A stretch of DNA of 64,000 nucleotides from Streptomyces profundus (GCF_020740535.1 NZ_CP082362.1:5392501-5456500); one strand, 5' to 3'. Counted from the stretch's first letter, positions 44,696 to 54,795 are shown. The notes: generated by a model not told the origin, from the sequence alone. Numbers and translations are program-made.

Positions 44696-45352
44696 TCAGG
44701 CGTCCGGCGCGGCATCGGCGGGGCCGCCGGCGAACCGCCGGGTGGCCTGCTCGGCCTGGGCCAGCCGCCGCAGGCTGAGCAGCACCGGCTCGTAGAGCAC
44801 GGTGAGCGCGACCACCGCCTCAAGGCGCGTGGTCGGCTCGTGGAAGGTGTCGATCAGCGCCACCTCGTGTTCGGCGAGCCGCTCGGCCAACTCGGCGTAG
44901 GGCAGCAACGCCGCGTCGTCGCAGGGGAAGCCGAGCCGCTCCAGGGCGCTGAGCGCGGAGACCAGCGTCTGATGGGCCGGGTTCTCGGGGACGACCCGCC
45001 AGCCGAGCCGCCGCTGCACCTCGCGCGCGCTCTCCTCCGCGGTCCTGGCGGCGCCGTCGTCCCCGGCGGGCGGCAGCGGCTGCGGCAGCCCGGCGACCGC
45101 CTTCCCCATCTGGGAGATCTCGTCGAGATCGGGGTCGTTCAGCGCCGACAGGACCTCGCGCGCGCCGGCCACCGACATCCGGCCCACCTGGATCAGGGCG
45201 CGCACCAGGGCGAGGCGCCGCAGATGCTCCTCGTCGTACTCGGCCTGCGTGCTGCTGATCCGCCGCCCCGGGGGGAGCAGGCCCTCGCGCAGATAGAACT
45301 TGATCGTCGGCACGGACACGCCGCCGCGCGCGCTCAGTTCGGACAGCCTCAT
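44696..45352 (-). CDS. MerR-family transcriptional regulator
   Basis: 218 residues from ATG 45352 (a GTG at 45376 is an alternative). The N-terminal MerR winged helix is MRLSELSARGGVSVPTIKFY, then REGLLPPGRR and a dimerisation helix. The C-terminal ~140 residues are helical and lack metal-binding cysteines (one Cys only), so it is not a metal sensor. It diverges from a DUF4188 gene, a common pairing in which the regulator controls its neighbour. The shared intergenic region has GATAGTGCCACTATC-type palindromes (45382-45420). Confidence 0.92.
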   Translation of the reverse strand: MRLSELSARGGVSVPTIKFYLREGLLPPGRRISSTQAEYDEEHLRRLALVRALIQVGRMSVAGAREVLSALNDPDLDEISQMGKAVAGLPQPLPPAGDDGAARTAEESAREVQRRLGWRVVPENPAHQTLVSALSALERLGFPCDDAALLPYAELAERLAEHEVALIDTFHEPTTRLEAVVALTVLYEPVLLSLRRLAQAEQATRRFAGGPADAAPDA

Positions 45353-45381
45353 CGGCCTGGGCCCCCTTGCGTCCACCGCCG

Positions 45382-45420
45382 GATAGTGCCACTATCTAAG
45401 CATGGATAGCGGCACTATCC
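45382..45420. promoter_or_regulatory. Paired palindromes between merR and DUF4188 genes
   Basis: GATAGTG-C-CACTATC (45382-45396) is a perfect 15-bp palindrome. GGATAG-N5-CTATCC (45404-45420) is a related second one, 22 bp from the first in register. Likely operators of the MerR-type regulator. Confidence 0.7.
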
Positions 45421-45464
45421 GACGGGCGTCGGGGCTGTGGCCGCGTGAGTGGCAGGGGAGCGGG

Positions 45465-45980
45465 ATGGCGGATCAGATCATCAAGGAGCGCATGACGGCC
45501 AAGGCCGAGGGGGAGCTGGTGGTGTTCCTCGTCGGCATGCGGATCAACAGCTTCTGGCGCCCGCGCTCGTGGCTGCCGGTGTTCCGCGCGATGCCGCGGA
45601 TGCTGCGCGAGCTGTCCCGCGAGAAGGAGCGCGGCATGCTCGGCTATCGGCTGGTCTTCGGGTCGCCGAGGGAGATCACCGTGCTGCAGTACTGGTCGTC
45701 CCTGGAGTGCTTGACCGCGTACGCCTCGGACACCGAGGGGGAGCACCGCCCGGCCTGGGGTCAGCTGAACCGCCGGCTGCGCGCCGGGGCGCGGGTCGGC
45801 TTCTGGCACGAGACGTTCGTGGTTCCCGCGGGCGCCGCCGAGTCGTTCTATGTCAACCTCCCGCCGAGCGGCCTGGGCGCGGCCACCGGGCTGGAGCCGA
45901 TAGCCGCGCGAGGCGAGCGGCTGGCCAACCGGCTGGGGCATCAGGTGCGCGGGGAGGGCGTCGCGCCCGCCCGGGGCTGA
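45465..45980 (+). CDS. DUF4188 domain protein (monooxygenase-like)
   Basis: 171 residues from ATG 45465 after GGGGAG; a longer start at 45402 lies within the operator and is unlikely. MADQIIKERMTAKAEGELVV then FLVGMRINSFWRPRSW is the DUF4188 signature; the fold is a ferredoxin-like alpha/beta barrel related to antibiotic-biosynthesis monooxygenases (FGSPREITVLQYWSS, FWHETFVVP). No cofactor motif. Probably regulated by the divergent MerR protein. Physiological role unknown. Confidence 0.85.
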   Translation: MADQIIKERMTAKAEGELVVFLVGMRINSFWRPRSWLPVFRAMPRMLRELSREKERGMLGYRLVFGSPREITVLQYWSSLECLTAYASDTEGEHRPAWGQLNRRLRAGARVGFWHETFVVPAGAAESFYVNLPPSGLGAATGLEPIAARGERLANRLGHQVRGEGVAPARG

Positions 45981-46022
45981 CTTCGCGCCCGGAGCCTTCT
46001 CCTCAGGGGCCCGGGCCCGGCC

Positions 46023-46757
46023 TCAGAGGGTGGTGCCGCGCCTGAGGGCCTCGGTGAGCCGCCCGGCGGCCTCCAGGAGCGCCTGGGCGTGCATCCGGCC
46101 GGGGTGGCGGCTGAGCCGCTCGATCGGCCCCGAGACGGAGACGGCGGCCACCACGCGGTTGGACGGGCCGCGCACGGGGGCGGAGACGGAGGCGACGCCC
46201 GGCTCGCGTTCGCCGATGGACTGGGCCCAGCCGCGCCGCCGCACCCCGGAGAGCGCCGTGGCGGTGAAGCGTGCCCCCTGAAGCCCGTGGTGGAGCCGCT
46301 CGGGCTCCTCCCAGGCCAGCAGGATCTGGGCCGCCGAGCCGGCCTTCATCGGCAGTGTGGAGCCCACGGGCACGGTGTCCCGCAGCCCGGAGAGGCGCTC
46401 GGCCGCGGCCACGCAGATCCGCCGATCGCCCTGGCGCCGATAGAGCTGCGCGCTCTCGCCCGTGATATCGCGCAGATGTGTCAACACCGGCCCGGCCGTG
46501 GCCAACAGCCGGTCCTCGCCGGCCGCAGCCGCCAGCTCGGCGAGCCTGGGCCCGAGCACGAAGCGGCCCTGCATGTCCCGCGCCAGCAGGCGGTGGTATT
46601 CGAGGGCCACCGCCATCCGATGGGCCGTGGGCCGCGCGAGCCCGGTCGCCGCGACCAGGCCCGCCAGGGTGGCCGGGCCCGACTCCAGGGCACCCAGAAC
46701 CAGGGCCGCCTTGTCGAGTACACCCACCCCACTGGAGTCGCCACTAGAGTTGTCCAT
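46023..46757 (-). CDS. ndgR: IclR-family regulator NdgR
   Basis: 244 residues from ATG 46757. N-terminal winged helix (VGVLDKAALVLGALESGPAT, GLARPTAHRMAVALEYH) and C-terminal IclR effector domain (GSTLPMKAGSAAQILLAW, SVSGPIERLSRHPG). Immediately upstream of and divergent from leuCD, the position of NdgR in streptomycetes, where it controls leucine and other amino acid genes and influences antibiotic production. No clear ribosome-binding site; a GTG at 46778 is an alternative start. Confidence 0.93.
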   Translation of the reverse strand: MDNSSGDSSGVGVLDKAALVLGALESGPATLAGLVAATGLARPTAHRMAVALEYHRLLARDMQGRFVLGPRLAELAAAAGEDRLLATAGPVLTHLRDITGESAQLYRRQGDRRICVAAAERLSGLRDTVPVGSTLPMKAGSAAQILLAWEEPERLHHGLQGARFTATALSGVRRRGWAQSIGEREPGVASVSAPVRGPSNRVVAAVSVSGPIERLSRHPGRMHAQALLEAAGRLTEALRRGTTL

Positions 46758-46771
46758 GAAACGATACTCGC

Positions 46772-46788
46772 GTCTCACACTGTGAAAC
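46772..46788. promoter_or_regulatory. Palindrome between ndgR and leuC
   Basis: TCACACTGTGA (46775-46785) is a perfect 11-bp palindrome, extendable to 17 bp with one mismatch pair. It lies 15 bp before the ndgR start and is a candidate NdgR operator for both directions. Confidence 0.55.
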
Positions 46789-46923
46789 GCAAGTTCATAT
46801 CCCCGAAGAAAGCGCCACCCTTGGTGAGGTGCGCCGCGGCATCTCGCGGACCATGGCCGCCTCGCGTGCGCGGGGGTGCGTTACAGCGGCGGCCCAGACC
46901 AGCGTGAGGCCGGAGGAGACACG

Positions 46924-48348
<1,425 letters not shown>

Positions 48349-48351
48349 CCC

Positions 48352-48945
48352 ATGGAAGCTTTCACCACCCACACCGGCCGGGCCGTTCCGCTGCGGCGCG
48401 GCAACGTGGACACCGACCAGATCATCCCGGCGCACTGGCTGAAGAAGGTCACCAGGGACGGTTTCGAGGACGGTCTGTTCGAGTCCTGGCGCAGGGACCC
48501 GGAGTTCGTCCTCAACCAGCCGGCTTACCAGGGCGCCTCGGTGCTGGTGGCCGGGGCGGACTTCGGCACGGGCTCCTCCCGGGAGCACGCCGTCTGGGCC
48601 CTTCAGAACTTCGGCTTCAAGGCGGTCATCTCGCCACGCTTCGCCGATATCTTCCGTGGCAACTCCCTGAAGAACGGCCTGTTGACGGTCGTTCTCCCGC
48701 AGTCCACGGTGGACGCGCTCTGGGAGCTGGCGGAGCGGGAGCCGGCCAGCGAGGTGACGGTCGACCTGGTCGCGCGCAAGGTCACCGCGCCCGGGATCGA
48801 GGCCGATTTCGATCTTGACGAGAACGCTCGTTGGCGTTTGTTGGAGGGCCTGGACGACATCAGCCTCACCCTCAGGCACGAGCCGGACGTCGCCGCCTTC
48901 GAGGCCGCCCGCCCCGCCTACAAGCCCCGTACACAGGCCGTCTGA
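48352..48945 (+). CDS. leuD: 3-isopropylmalate dehydratase small subunit
   Basis: 197 residues. Swivel domain: [52 protein letters not shown]. Forms a heterodimer with LeuC. ATG 48352 is 3 nt past the leuC stop, with GGAGG in the end of leuC. A terminator follows at 48962. Confidence 0.98.
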   Translation: MEAFTTHTGRAVPLRRGNVDTDQIIPAHWLKKVTRDGFEDGLFESWRRDPEFVLNQPAYQGASVLVAGADFGTGSSREHAVWALQNFGFKAVISPRFADIFRGNSLKNGLLTVVLPQSTVDALWELAEREPASEVTVDLVARKVTAPGIEADFDLDENARWRLLEGLDDISLTLRHEPDVAAFEAARPAYKPRTQAV

Positions 48946-48961
48946 CGTTTCGTCGACACCC

Positions 48962-48992
48962 GCGCCCCCGTCGGTTCGACCGGCGGGGGCGC
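48962..48992 (+). terminator. Terminator after leuCD
   Basis: A 14-bp stem GCGCCCCCGTCGGT/ACCGGCGGGGGCGC (one T-G pair) with loop TCG, 16 bp after leuD. Confidence 0.88.
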
Positions 48993-49070
48993 AGCCGTGA
49001 TCGCAAGCGCGACACGGGCGTTGGGGGGCTTAGGGGGCGATAACCGGCCCAAGGTGGCACAATCGGCCGC

Positions 49071-49322
49071 ATGGAACGCGACGGTCAACTCGAACTCTAC
49101 GATCGCGTCGCCGCTCGACTGAAGGACGCGCACCGGACGGTGCGGGAGCTGCAAGTGCCCGAGGACGTACGGCAGGCCCTGGCTCGGAAGCTGCTGGTCA
49201 TCACCGCGGCGACCAAGCGGGATCTGCCGGGCGCGGCGCGCCGGCTGGAGCGACTGATGGCGGACGTCGACGAGGGTCGACTGCCCTCGGACGTCACCGG
49301 CGGCCGTGACGGAGCTTCGTGA
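49071..49322 (+). CDS. Conserved small hypothetical protein (83 aa)
   Basis: ATG 49071 to TGA 49322. Predicted all-helical and highly charged: MERDGQLELYDRVAARLKDA, RELQVPEDVRQALARKLLVI, RDLPGAARRLERLMADVD. No signal peptide or known domain. The position between leuD and hupS matches a conserved streptomycete gene of unknown role. CACAAT (49058-49063) lies 7 nt before the ATG, so the mRNA may be leaderless. Confidence 0.8.
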   Translation: MERDGQLELYDRVAARLKDAHRTVRELQVPEDVRQALARKLLVITAATKRDLPGAARRLERLMADVDEGRLPSDVTGGRDGAS

Positions 49323-49368
49323 CGGGGCGAGTTCGTTGCGACACAAGGGTGATTCGCCCGTTTCGCGT

Positions 49369-49397
49369 TTGATTTGCGGAATATATCTGCCTAACGT
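49369..49397 (+). promoter_or_regulatory. Candidate hupS promoter
   Basis: TTGATT (49369-49374), a 17-bp spacer, then TAACGT (49392-49397). The region is AT-rich compared with its surroundings. The predicted start is about 45 nt before the hupS GTG. Confidence 0.6.
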
Positions 49398-49448
49398 GCG
49401 AAAAAGCTTGAACACATTCGTTCCAGCAATGCCTGCGAAGGGGAAGAC

Positions 49449-50036
49449 GTGAACAAGGCGCAACTCGTAGAAGCGATTGCGGACAAGCTCGGTGGTCGTC
49501 AGCAGGCGGCCGATGCCGTCGATATCGTGCTCGACGCCATCATCCGCTCGGTGGTCTCGGGTGAGCGGGTTTCGGTCACCGGCTTCGGTTCGTTCGAGAA
49601 GGTCGACCGGCCGGCCCGCTATGCGCGCAACCCGCAGACCGGCGAGCGGGTTCGGGTCAAGAAGACCTCCGTGCCGCGCTTCCGCGCCGGTCAGGGGTTC
49701 AAGGACCTGGTCTCGGGGACGAAGAAGCTCCCCAAGAACGATGTCGCCGTGAAGAAGGCTCCCAAGGGCAGCCTTTCGGGTGGTGGCACCACCACCAAGA
49801 AGGCCGCGACCAAGAAGGCCGCCGCCAAGAAGTCGACGGCCAAGCGGACGGCGACGGCGAAGAAGACCACCAGCCGCAGCGCCGCCGCCAAGAAGTCGAC
49901 GGCCAAGAAGTCCACCACCAAGAAGGCCACCGCCAAGAAGGCACCGGCCAAGAAGACGACCGCGAAGAAGGCTCCGGCCAAGCGGGCGTCGTCCCGTGCG
50001 ACCACCGCCAAGAAGGCCACCTCGCGCCGCAAGTGA
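49449..50036 (+). CDS. hupS: HU-family nucleoid protein with Lys-rich tail
   Basis: 195 residues, GTG 49449 after GAAGGGGAAG. Residues 1-92 are a normal HU domain: MNKAQLVEAIADKLGGRQQA, VSVTGFGSFEKVDRPARYAR, NPQTGERVRVKKTSVPRF. The last ~100 residues are a basic tail of KKA, KKS and AKKT repeats like eukaryotic histone H1, the mark of HupS, the sporulation-associated HU of streptomycetes. Binds and compacts DNA. The repetitive tail DNA (AAGAAGGCC-type) is prone to length change. Confidence 0.96.
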   Translation: MNKAQLVEAIADKLGGRQQAADAVDIVLDAIIRSVVSGERVSVTGFGSFEKVDRPARYARNPQTGERVRVKKTSVPRFRAGQGFKDLVSGTKKLPKNDVAVKKAPKGSLSGGGTTTKKAATKKAAAKKSTAKRTATAKKTTSRSAAAKKSTAKKSTTKKATAKKAPAKKTTAKKAPAKRASSRATTAKKATSRRK

Positions 50037-50133
50037 CGGTCATCGCCGCACGGCCGCCCGCGGGCCGGACTCCCTGTCAGGAGCCCGGCCCGCAGCTGTT
50101 CTCCCGAGCCGGGCCACCGGTTAGGCTCGCCCC

Positions 50134-50337
50134 ATGCAGGCCACCGCGTACACCTTCGACCCGGCCACCCGCGCCGGCAGCGTGCTGCTCGACGACGGGA
50201 CGCCGCTGGAGTTCGACGCCGCCGCCTTCGACGCCGGCGGCCTGCGCCTGGTCAGGCCGGGGCAGCGGCTGCGGATCGAGGTGGCCGGCGAGGGAGCGGC
50301 GCGCCGGGTCACGTTTCTGACCCTCCAGACGTTCTGA
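50134..50337 (+). CDS. Small conserved beta-rich protein (67 aa)
   Basis: ATG 50134 to TGA 50337. MQATAYTFDPATRAGSVLLD, then DGTPLEFDAAAFDAGGLRLV and RPGQRLRIEVAG suggest a five-stranded OB/cold-shock-like fold without the usual RNP motifs. TAGGCT (50122-50127) lies 6 nt before the ATG and there is no ribosome-binding site, so it is likely leaderless. Role unknown; a conserved neighbour of hupS and cofC. Confidence 0.8.
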   Translation: MQATAYTFDPATRAGSVLLDDGTPLEFDAAAFDAGGLRLVRPGQRLRIEVAGEGAARRVTFLTLQTF

Positions 50338-50359
50338 GCCCTCCCCAGAGGTTCCGCTC

Positions 50360-50380
50360 CCCCGCCCGGCCCGGGCGGGG
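50360..50380. terminator. Bidirectional terminator before cofC
   Basis: CCCCGCCC/GGGCGGGG, an 8-bp stem with a 5-nt loop, between convergent genes. Confidence 0.7.
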
Positions 50381-50387
50381 CGCGGGA

Positions 50388-51053
50388 TCAGCCCGACGGG
50401 CTCAATGAGGCGGACGCGTCGCGCAGTTCGTCCAGGCGCCGCGCCGTGCGCGGGCCGACGCCCAGCCGCAGCGCCACCGCCAGGTCGGCGCCGGTGTCCA
50501 CGTCCCTGCGCACGCTGTCCACCCCGGTCAGCGGCAACTCGACGGCCCCTGAAGCGCGGTGACGCGCCCGGGAAGGGCCGCCGAACGCGGGGGCCAGCGC
50601 CTCCTGGCCCCGGGCGGCGAGCAGCGTGGTGCCGACGCCGGCCGCGTCCGGCAGGAAGCTCCGCCCGTGCTCCTCGGCGGCGGCCAGCACCCTCGACAAC
50701 TCGGCGGACCGCAGCGCGGGCAGATCGGCGTTGAGCGCCGCCACCGGCAGCTGGGCGTCCCGCGCCCGCAGCAGCGCGGCGCCATGGGCCAGCGCCGCGT
50801 TCAACCCGGCCGCCGGCTCGTCGGCGACGACCAGCGCGCCGAGCGCGCCCAGCCGTCGCGCCGCCAGCGGATCATCCGTGACAACCGCCACATTCCGCAC
50901 CGCGGGGCAGGCCAGCGCCGCGCCCACCGTGTCCTCGGCGAAGGCCAGCGCCAGCGTGCGCCTGCCGGCGTCCCCGACCGCGTCGGCCAGCCTGCTCTTG
51001 GCGCGCCACAGCGGCTTCAGCGGAACGACAAGGGCCCAGTCGGAGTGGCGCAT
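50388..51053 (-). CDS. cofC: Phospholactate/phosphoenolpyruvate guanylyltransferase (F420 biosynthesis)
   Basis: 221 residues from ATG 51053 after GGGAGA. CofC/FbiD nucleotidyltransferase: ALVVPLKPLWRAKSRLADAV, VAVVTDDPLAARRLGALGAL, AALNADLPALRSAELSRVL, FLPDAAGVGTTLLAARG, LPLTGVDSVRRDVDTGADLA. Makes the activated 2-phospholactate or phosphoenolpyruvate guanosine intermediate of coenzyme F420. fbiA/fbiB are not in the window. Divergent from the acyltransferase. Confidence 0.92.
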   Translation of the reverse strand: MRHSDWALVVPLKPLWRAKSRLADAVGDAGRRTLALAFAEDTVGAALACPAVRNVAVVTDDPLAARRLGALGALVVADEPAAGLNAALAHGAALLRARDAQLPVAALNADLPALRSAELSRVLAAAEEHGRSFLPDAAGVGTTLLAARGQEALAPAFGGPSRARHRASGAVELPLTGVDSVRRDVDTGADLAVALRLGVGPRTARRLDELRDASASLSPSG

Positions 51054-51282
51054 CGGGTCATTCTCCCTCGCGTCGGGCGGGCTCGGGAGGCTGGCCCGGG
51101 AGCCGGTCGGCGCGGGCTCTCCGCACACCCGTGCGGTGGGCGAGGACGGCGCGGACTAGGGTGCCAAGAGACGGTGGTGGCGCGGCGGCGAGGCGCTGGA
51201 CAGTCCCCTGACCCAGGGCCACACTTGTGCGGCTGTCCCCAGCGGACCGCGCCGGAACAGTGCAAGAGGAGATGGTGTCTGA

Positions 51283-52044
51283 GTGTCTCGCCGCAGAATC
51301 GGCTTCTGGTACCGGCTGGCAGCAATTCTGGTAAAACCGCTGCTGCGGATCTTCTTCAAGCAGGACTGGCGCGGAATGAGGCATATTCCAGCTGCCGGCG
51401 GATTCATCACCGTGGTGAATCACAACTCGTATCTCGACCCGCTCTCGTATGCCCACTACCAGTACAACACCGGGCGCGTGCCACGATTCCTCGCCAAGAA
51501 CGTGCTGTTCCAGCGGGGGATGGTCGGCCGGTTCATGCGGGGCACCCGGCAGATCCCCGTCTACCGGGAGAGCAACGACGCCGCCGACGCGTTCCGGGCC
51601 GCGGTGGCCGCCGTCCACCAGGGCGAGTGCGTCGCGTTCTACCCGGAGGGCACCCTCACCCGCGATCCGGCGCTCTGGCCGATGGAGGGCAAGACGGGTG
51701 CGGCCCGGGTCGCCATGGCCACCCGGGCTCCCGTGATCCCGGTCGCGCAGTGGGGCGCCCACGAGGCGATGCCGCCCTACGCCAAGACGCGGCGGCTGCG
51801 GCTGCTGCCGCGCAAGACACTGATCGTGGTGGCCGGCGACCCGGTGGACCTGGAGGAGTTCTACGGTCTGGAGCCGACCGTGGAGCGGTTGCGCGAGATC
51901 ACTGACAGGATCATGGAGGCCATCACCGCACTGCTCGCCGAGGTCAGGCAGGAGACACCGCCGACGGAGCGTTTTGTGTACCGCAGGACCCCGCAGCCGC
52001 GGCCGGACCAGCGGAGCACGTCCGACAAGGAGAAAGCCGAGTGA
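51283..52044 (+). CDS. 1-acyl-glycerol-3-phosphate acyltransferase family (PlsC)
   Basis: 253 residues, GTG 51283 after AGAGGAG. Acyltransferase motifs: NHNSYLDPLSY (HX4D-like), FYPEGTLTRDPAL, and APVIPVAQWGAHE. A short N-terminal hydrophobic stretch (YRLAAILVKPLLRIFF) suggests membrane association. Transfers an acyl chain to lysophosphatidic acid in phospholipid synthesis. The stop overlaps gpsA by 4 nt, and gpsA makes the glycerol-3-phosphate backbone, so this is a phospholipid operon. Confidence 0.93.
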   Translation: MSRRRIGFWYRLAAILVKPLLRIFFKQDWRGMRHIPAAGGFITVVNHNSYLDPLSYAHYQYNTGRVPRFLAKNVLFQRGMVGRFMRGTRQIPVYRESNDAADAFRAAVAAVHQGECVAFYPEGTLTRDPALWPMEGKTGAARVAMATRAPVIPVAQWGAHEAMPPYAKTRRLRLLPRKTLIVVAGDPVDLEEFYGLEPTVERLREITDRIMEAITALLAEVRQETPPTERFVYRRTPQPRPDQRSTSDKEKAE

Positions 52045-53042
52045 CACAGGTCGCCGTCTACGGCAGCGGTTCCTGGGGGACCGCGTTCGCCGCCATCCTG
52101 GCCGACGCCGGCTGCCAGGTGACGCTCTGGGCACGTCGCGCCGAGGTCGCCGACGTCATCAACTCCGAGCGGTTCAATCCGGACTACCTGCCGGGGCTGC
52201 GGCTGCCGGACGGCGTCCGCGCCACCACCGACCCCGCCGAGGCGGCGCGCGACGCCGAGTTCGCCTGGCTGTCGGTGCCGTCACAGACCGTCAGGGAGAA
52301 CCTCGCGGAGTGGGGTGCCGGCCTGCCGCCGCACGCCGTGCTGGTCTCGCTGATGAAGGGCGTCGAACTGGGCACGGCCAAGCGGATGAGCGAGGTGATC
52401 CAGGAGGTCGCCGCCGTGCCCGCCGAGCGGGTCGCCGTGCTCTCCGGGCCCAACCTCGCGCCCGAGATCGCCCAACGTCAGCCCGCCGCCGCCGTGGTCG
52501 CCTGCCCGGACGAGGCGGTCGCCCGCCGGCTCCAGGCCGCCTGCCACACGCCGTACTTCCGGCCGTACACCAACACCGACGTGGTCGGCTGCGAGCTGGG
52601 CGGCGCGGTCAAGAACGTGATCGCGTTGGCCGTGGGCATCGCCGACGGGATGGGCCTGGGCGACAACACCAAGGCGTCGCTGATGACTCGGGGGCTCGCG
52701 GAGACCTCCCGCCTCGGCCTGGCGATGGGCGCCGACCCCAAGACGTTCGCCGGCCTCGCCGGCATGGGCGACCTGATCGCCACCTGCTCCTCCCCGCTCT
52801 CCCGCAACAACACCTTCGGCAACAACCTGGGCCGTGGCATGACGGTGGCCGAGACCATCGCGGTCACCCGGCAGACCGCCGAGGGCGTCAAGTCCTGCCG
52901 TTCGGTGCTGGATCTGGCGCGCCGTCACGGCGTCGAGATGCCGATCACGGAGACGGTGGTGGGCATCGTGCACGAGGGCACCTCGCCCCAGGTCGCGGTC
53001 GAGGAGCTGATGTCGCGAACCGCCAAGGCCGAGCACCGCTGA
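52041..53042 (+). CDS. gpsA: Glycerol-3-phosphate dehydrogenase [NAD(P)+]
   Basis: 333 residues. Reduces dihydroxyacetone phosphate for phospholipid synthesis. N-terminal Rossmann fold with VAVYGSGSWGTAFAAILADA; VSLMKGVELGTAKRMSEV; LSGPNLAPEIAQRQPAA; catalytic Lys in LGGAVKNVIALAVGIADG; AGMGDLIATCSSPLSRN. GTG 52041 is inside the acyltransferase stop (GTGA overlap). Confidence 0.97.
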   Translation: MTQVAVYGSGSWGTAFAAILADAGCQVTLWARRAEVADVINSERFNPDYLPGLRLPDGVRATTDPAEAARDAEFAWLSVPSQTVRENLAEWGAGLPPHAVLVSLMKGVELGTAKRMSEVIQEVAAVPAERVAVLSGPNLAPEIAQRQPAAAVVACPDEAVARRLQAACHTPYFRPYTNTDVVGCELGGAVKNVIALAVGIADGMGLGDNTKASLMTRGLAETSRLGLAMGADPKTFAGLAGMGDLIATCSSPLSRNNTFGNNLGRGMTVAETIAVTRQTAEGVKSCRSVLDLARRHGVEMPITETVVGIVHEGTSPQVAVEELMSRTAKAEHR

Positions 53043-53073
53043 CGGCCGCCATCACGTTAGGTAACCTCGGAGA

Positions 53074-54219
53074 GTGATGAGCAGCGAGTCCCCTTCCCAG
53101 CGCAGCAAGCCCCGTGTGGCCGTGGTCTTCGGTGGTCGCTCTTCCGAGCACACCATCTCGGTGGTGACGGCGGGTGCCGTGCTGCGGGCCATCGACCGTT
53201 CCCGCTACGACGTGTTGCCCATCGGCATCGCCACCGACGGCCGTTGGGCGTTGACCGCGGACGAGCCGGACCGGATGGCGATCTCCGACGGCGCGCTGCC
53301 CAGCGTCGAGGGCATCGCCGAGCCCGGCGTCGGCGGCGTGGTGCTGCCGGTCGACCCGTCCCGGCGCGAGGTGGTGTACAGCGAGCCCGGTTCGGTGCCC
53401 AAGGATCTCGGCGAGGTCGATGTGGTGCTTCCGCTGCTGCACGGCCCGTTCGGCGAGGACGGCACCATCCAGGGGCTGCTGGAGATGTCCGGCGTCCCCT
53501 ATGTCGGGGCCGGGGTGCTCTCCTCGGCGATCGGCATGGACAAGGACTACATGAAGCGGGTCTTCACGTCCTTCGGTCTGGCCGTCGGCCCCTATCTGGT
53601 GATCCGCCCCCGGGAGTGGCGGCGGGACGAGGCCGGCGCGCTGGCCGGGGTCGAGGAGTTCGCCGCCGAACACGGCTGGCCGGTCTTCGTGAAGCCGGCG
53701 CGGGCCGGCTCCTCCATCGGGATCTCCCGGGTCACCGGTCCTGAGGGGCTGCCGGCGGCCATCGCCGAGGCGCAGCGGCATGACCCCAAGGTGGTGATCG
53801 AGGCGCAGCTGGTCGGCCGTGAGATCGAGTGCGGCGTGCTGGAGTTCGAGGACGGCCCCCGGGCGAGCCTGCCGGCGGAGATCCCGCCGGTCTCCAGCCA
53901 CGACTTCTACGACTTCGAGGCCAAGTACATCGACTCGGCCGAGGGCCTGGTGCCCGCCCCGCTCACCGAGGAGCAGACGGAGCGGGTGCGGGCGCTGGCC
54001 GTCGAGGCGTTCGAGGCCGCGTCCTGCGAGGGGCTGGTGCGCGCCGACTTCTTCCTCCTGGAGAACGGCGAGTTCGTCATCAACGAGATCAACACCATGC
54101 CGGGCTTCACCCCGATCTCGATGTTCCCCCGGATGTGGGAGGCGTCGGGCGTGGGCTACGCCCAGCTGATCGACGAGCTGATCCAGGCCGCCCTGCGGCG
54201 CTCCAGCGGGCTGAGGTAG
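53074..54219 (+). CDS. ddl: D-alanine--D-alanine ligase
   Basis: 381 residues. ATP-grasp enzyme making D-Ala-D-Ala for peptidoglycan. VAVVFGGRSSEHTISVVTAG, LLHGPFGEDGTIQGLLEM, VFVKPARAGSSIGISRV, ADFFLLENGEFVINEINTMP and GFTPISMFP. A Tyr (VPYVGAG region) rather than a vancomycin-type change, consistent with a D-Ala-specific ligase. TAACCT (53062-53067) is 6 nt before GTG 53074, so it may be leaderless; ATG 53077 is the alternative start. Follows gpsA by 31 bp. Confidence 0.97.
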   Translation: MMSSESPSQRSKPRVAVVFGGRSSEHTISVVTAGAVLRAIDRSRYDVLPIGIATDGRWALTADEPDRMAISDGALPSVEGIAEPGVGGVVLPVDPSRREVVYSEPGSVPKDLGEVDVVLPLLHGPFGEDGTIQGLLEMSGVPYVGAGVLSSAIGMDKDYMKRVFTSFGLAVGPYLVIRPREWRRDEAGALAGVEEFAAEHGWPVFVKPARAGSSIGISRVTGPEGLPAAIAEAQRHDPKVVIEAQLVGREIECGVLEFEDGPRASLPAEIPPVSSHDFYDFEAKYIDSAEGLVPAPLTEEQTERVRALAVEAFEAASCEGLVRADFFLLENGEFVINEINTMPGFTPISMFPRMWEASGVGYAQLIDELIQAALRRSSGLR

Positions 54220-54234
54220 GCGGCGGGGGCGGCC

Positions 54235-54795
54235 TCAGTGGTGAGCGTGGCCGTCCCCCTCGCCCTGCCCCTCGTCCTGGGCCTCGGCGGACGGGTCGTC
54301 CGTGCGGTACAGCTCGTCCAGCGGTATGTGCCGGTCGATCGGGGCGGCCACGTCAAGCAGCGGGTTGACCTCGGGCGCGTAGGCGTCCGGCACCGTCATC
54401 TCGACGAGGACCTCGCGCTCCGTGGTGGTGAACCTGATGCCGTCCCCCCGCTCCTCCAGCAGCCAGGACACCGCGTCGACGCCCACCACCTCGGCCCCGA
54501 TCGGGTCGTAGGTCTCGCTGCCCGGGGTGAGGGCCGCTGGGCGTTCCACGCCGCAGCGCAGCACGATCGCGGGTGAGCCCCAGGCCGCCGCGAACGGCGT
54601 GTCCTCGTCGAGGACTTGACGTTCCTCGCCGTCCACCACGTCCGGCAGCGCCTCGGCCAGCGCGCGGCAGGCGTCGGCCGCTTCGCCCGTCGGCGTCGGC
54701 ACCTCGACGGCCGGCGCCCCGTCCGCCGACGAACAGGCGCCCAGGGCCAGGACGGCGGCGAGGACCACGGGGGCGCGGCGTACGGTGGAGGTCAC
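54235..54795 (-). CDS. DUF3515 lipoprotein
   Basis: 186 residues, GTG 54795. Signal MTSTVRRAPVVLAAVLALG followed by lipobox LGAC, so it is a lipoprotein. DUF3515 body: ACRALAEALPDVVDGEERQ, WGSPAIVLRCGVERPAAL, and WLLEERGDGIRFTTTEREVL. The C-terminal tail is acidic and ends GDGHAHH, a possible metal-binding His cluster. Function unknown; conserved beside ddl and thiL in streptomycetes. Convergent with ddl, 15 bp apart. Confidence 0.92.
   Translation of the reverse strand: MTSTVRRAPVVLAAVLALGACSSADGAPAVEVPTPTGEAADACRALAEALPDVVDGEERQVLDEDTPFAAAWGSPAIVLRCGVERPAALTPGSETYDPIGAEVVGVDAVSWLLEERGDGIRFTTTEREVLVEMTVPDAYAPEVNPLLDVAAPIDRHIPLDELYRTDDPSAEAQDEGQGEGDGHAHH

Noticed and set aside
49780..50036. 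CRISPR-like or satellite repeat in the AAGAAGGCC-rich region
   Set aside because: The repeats are codons of the lysine-rich tail of HupS, in frame throughout.
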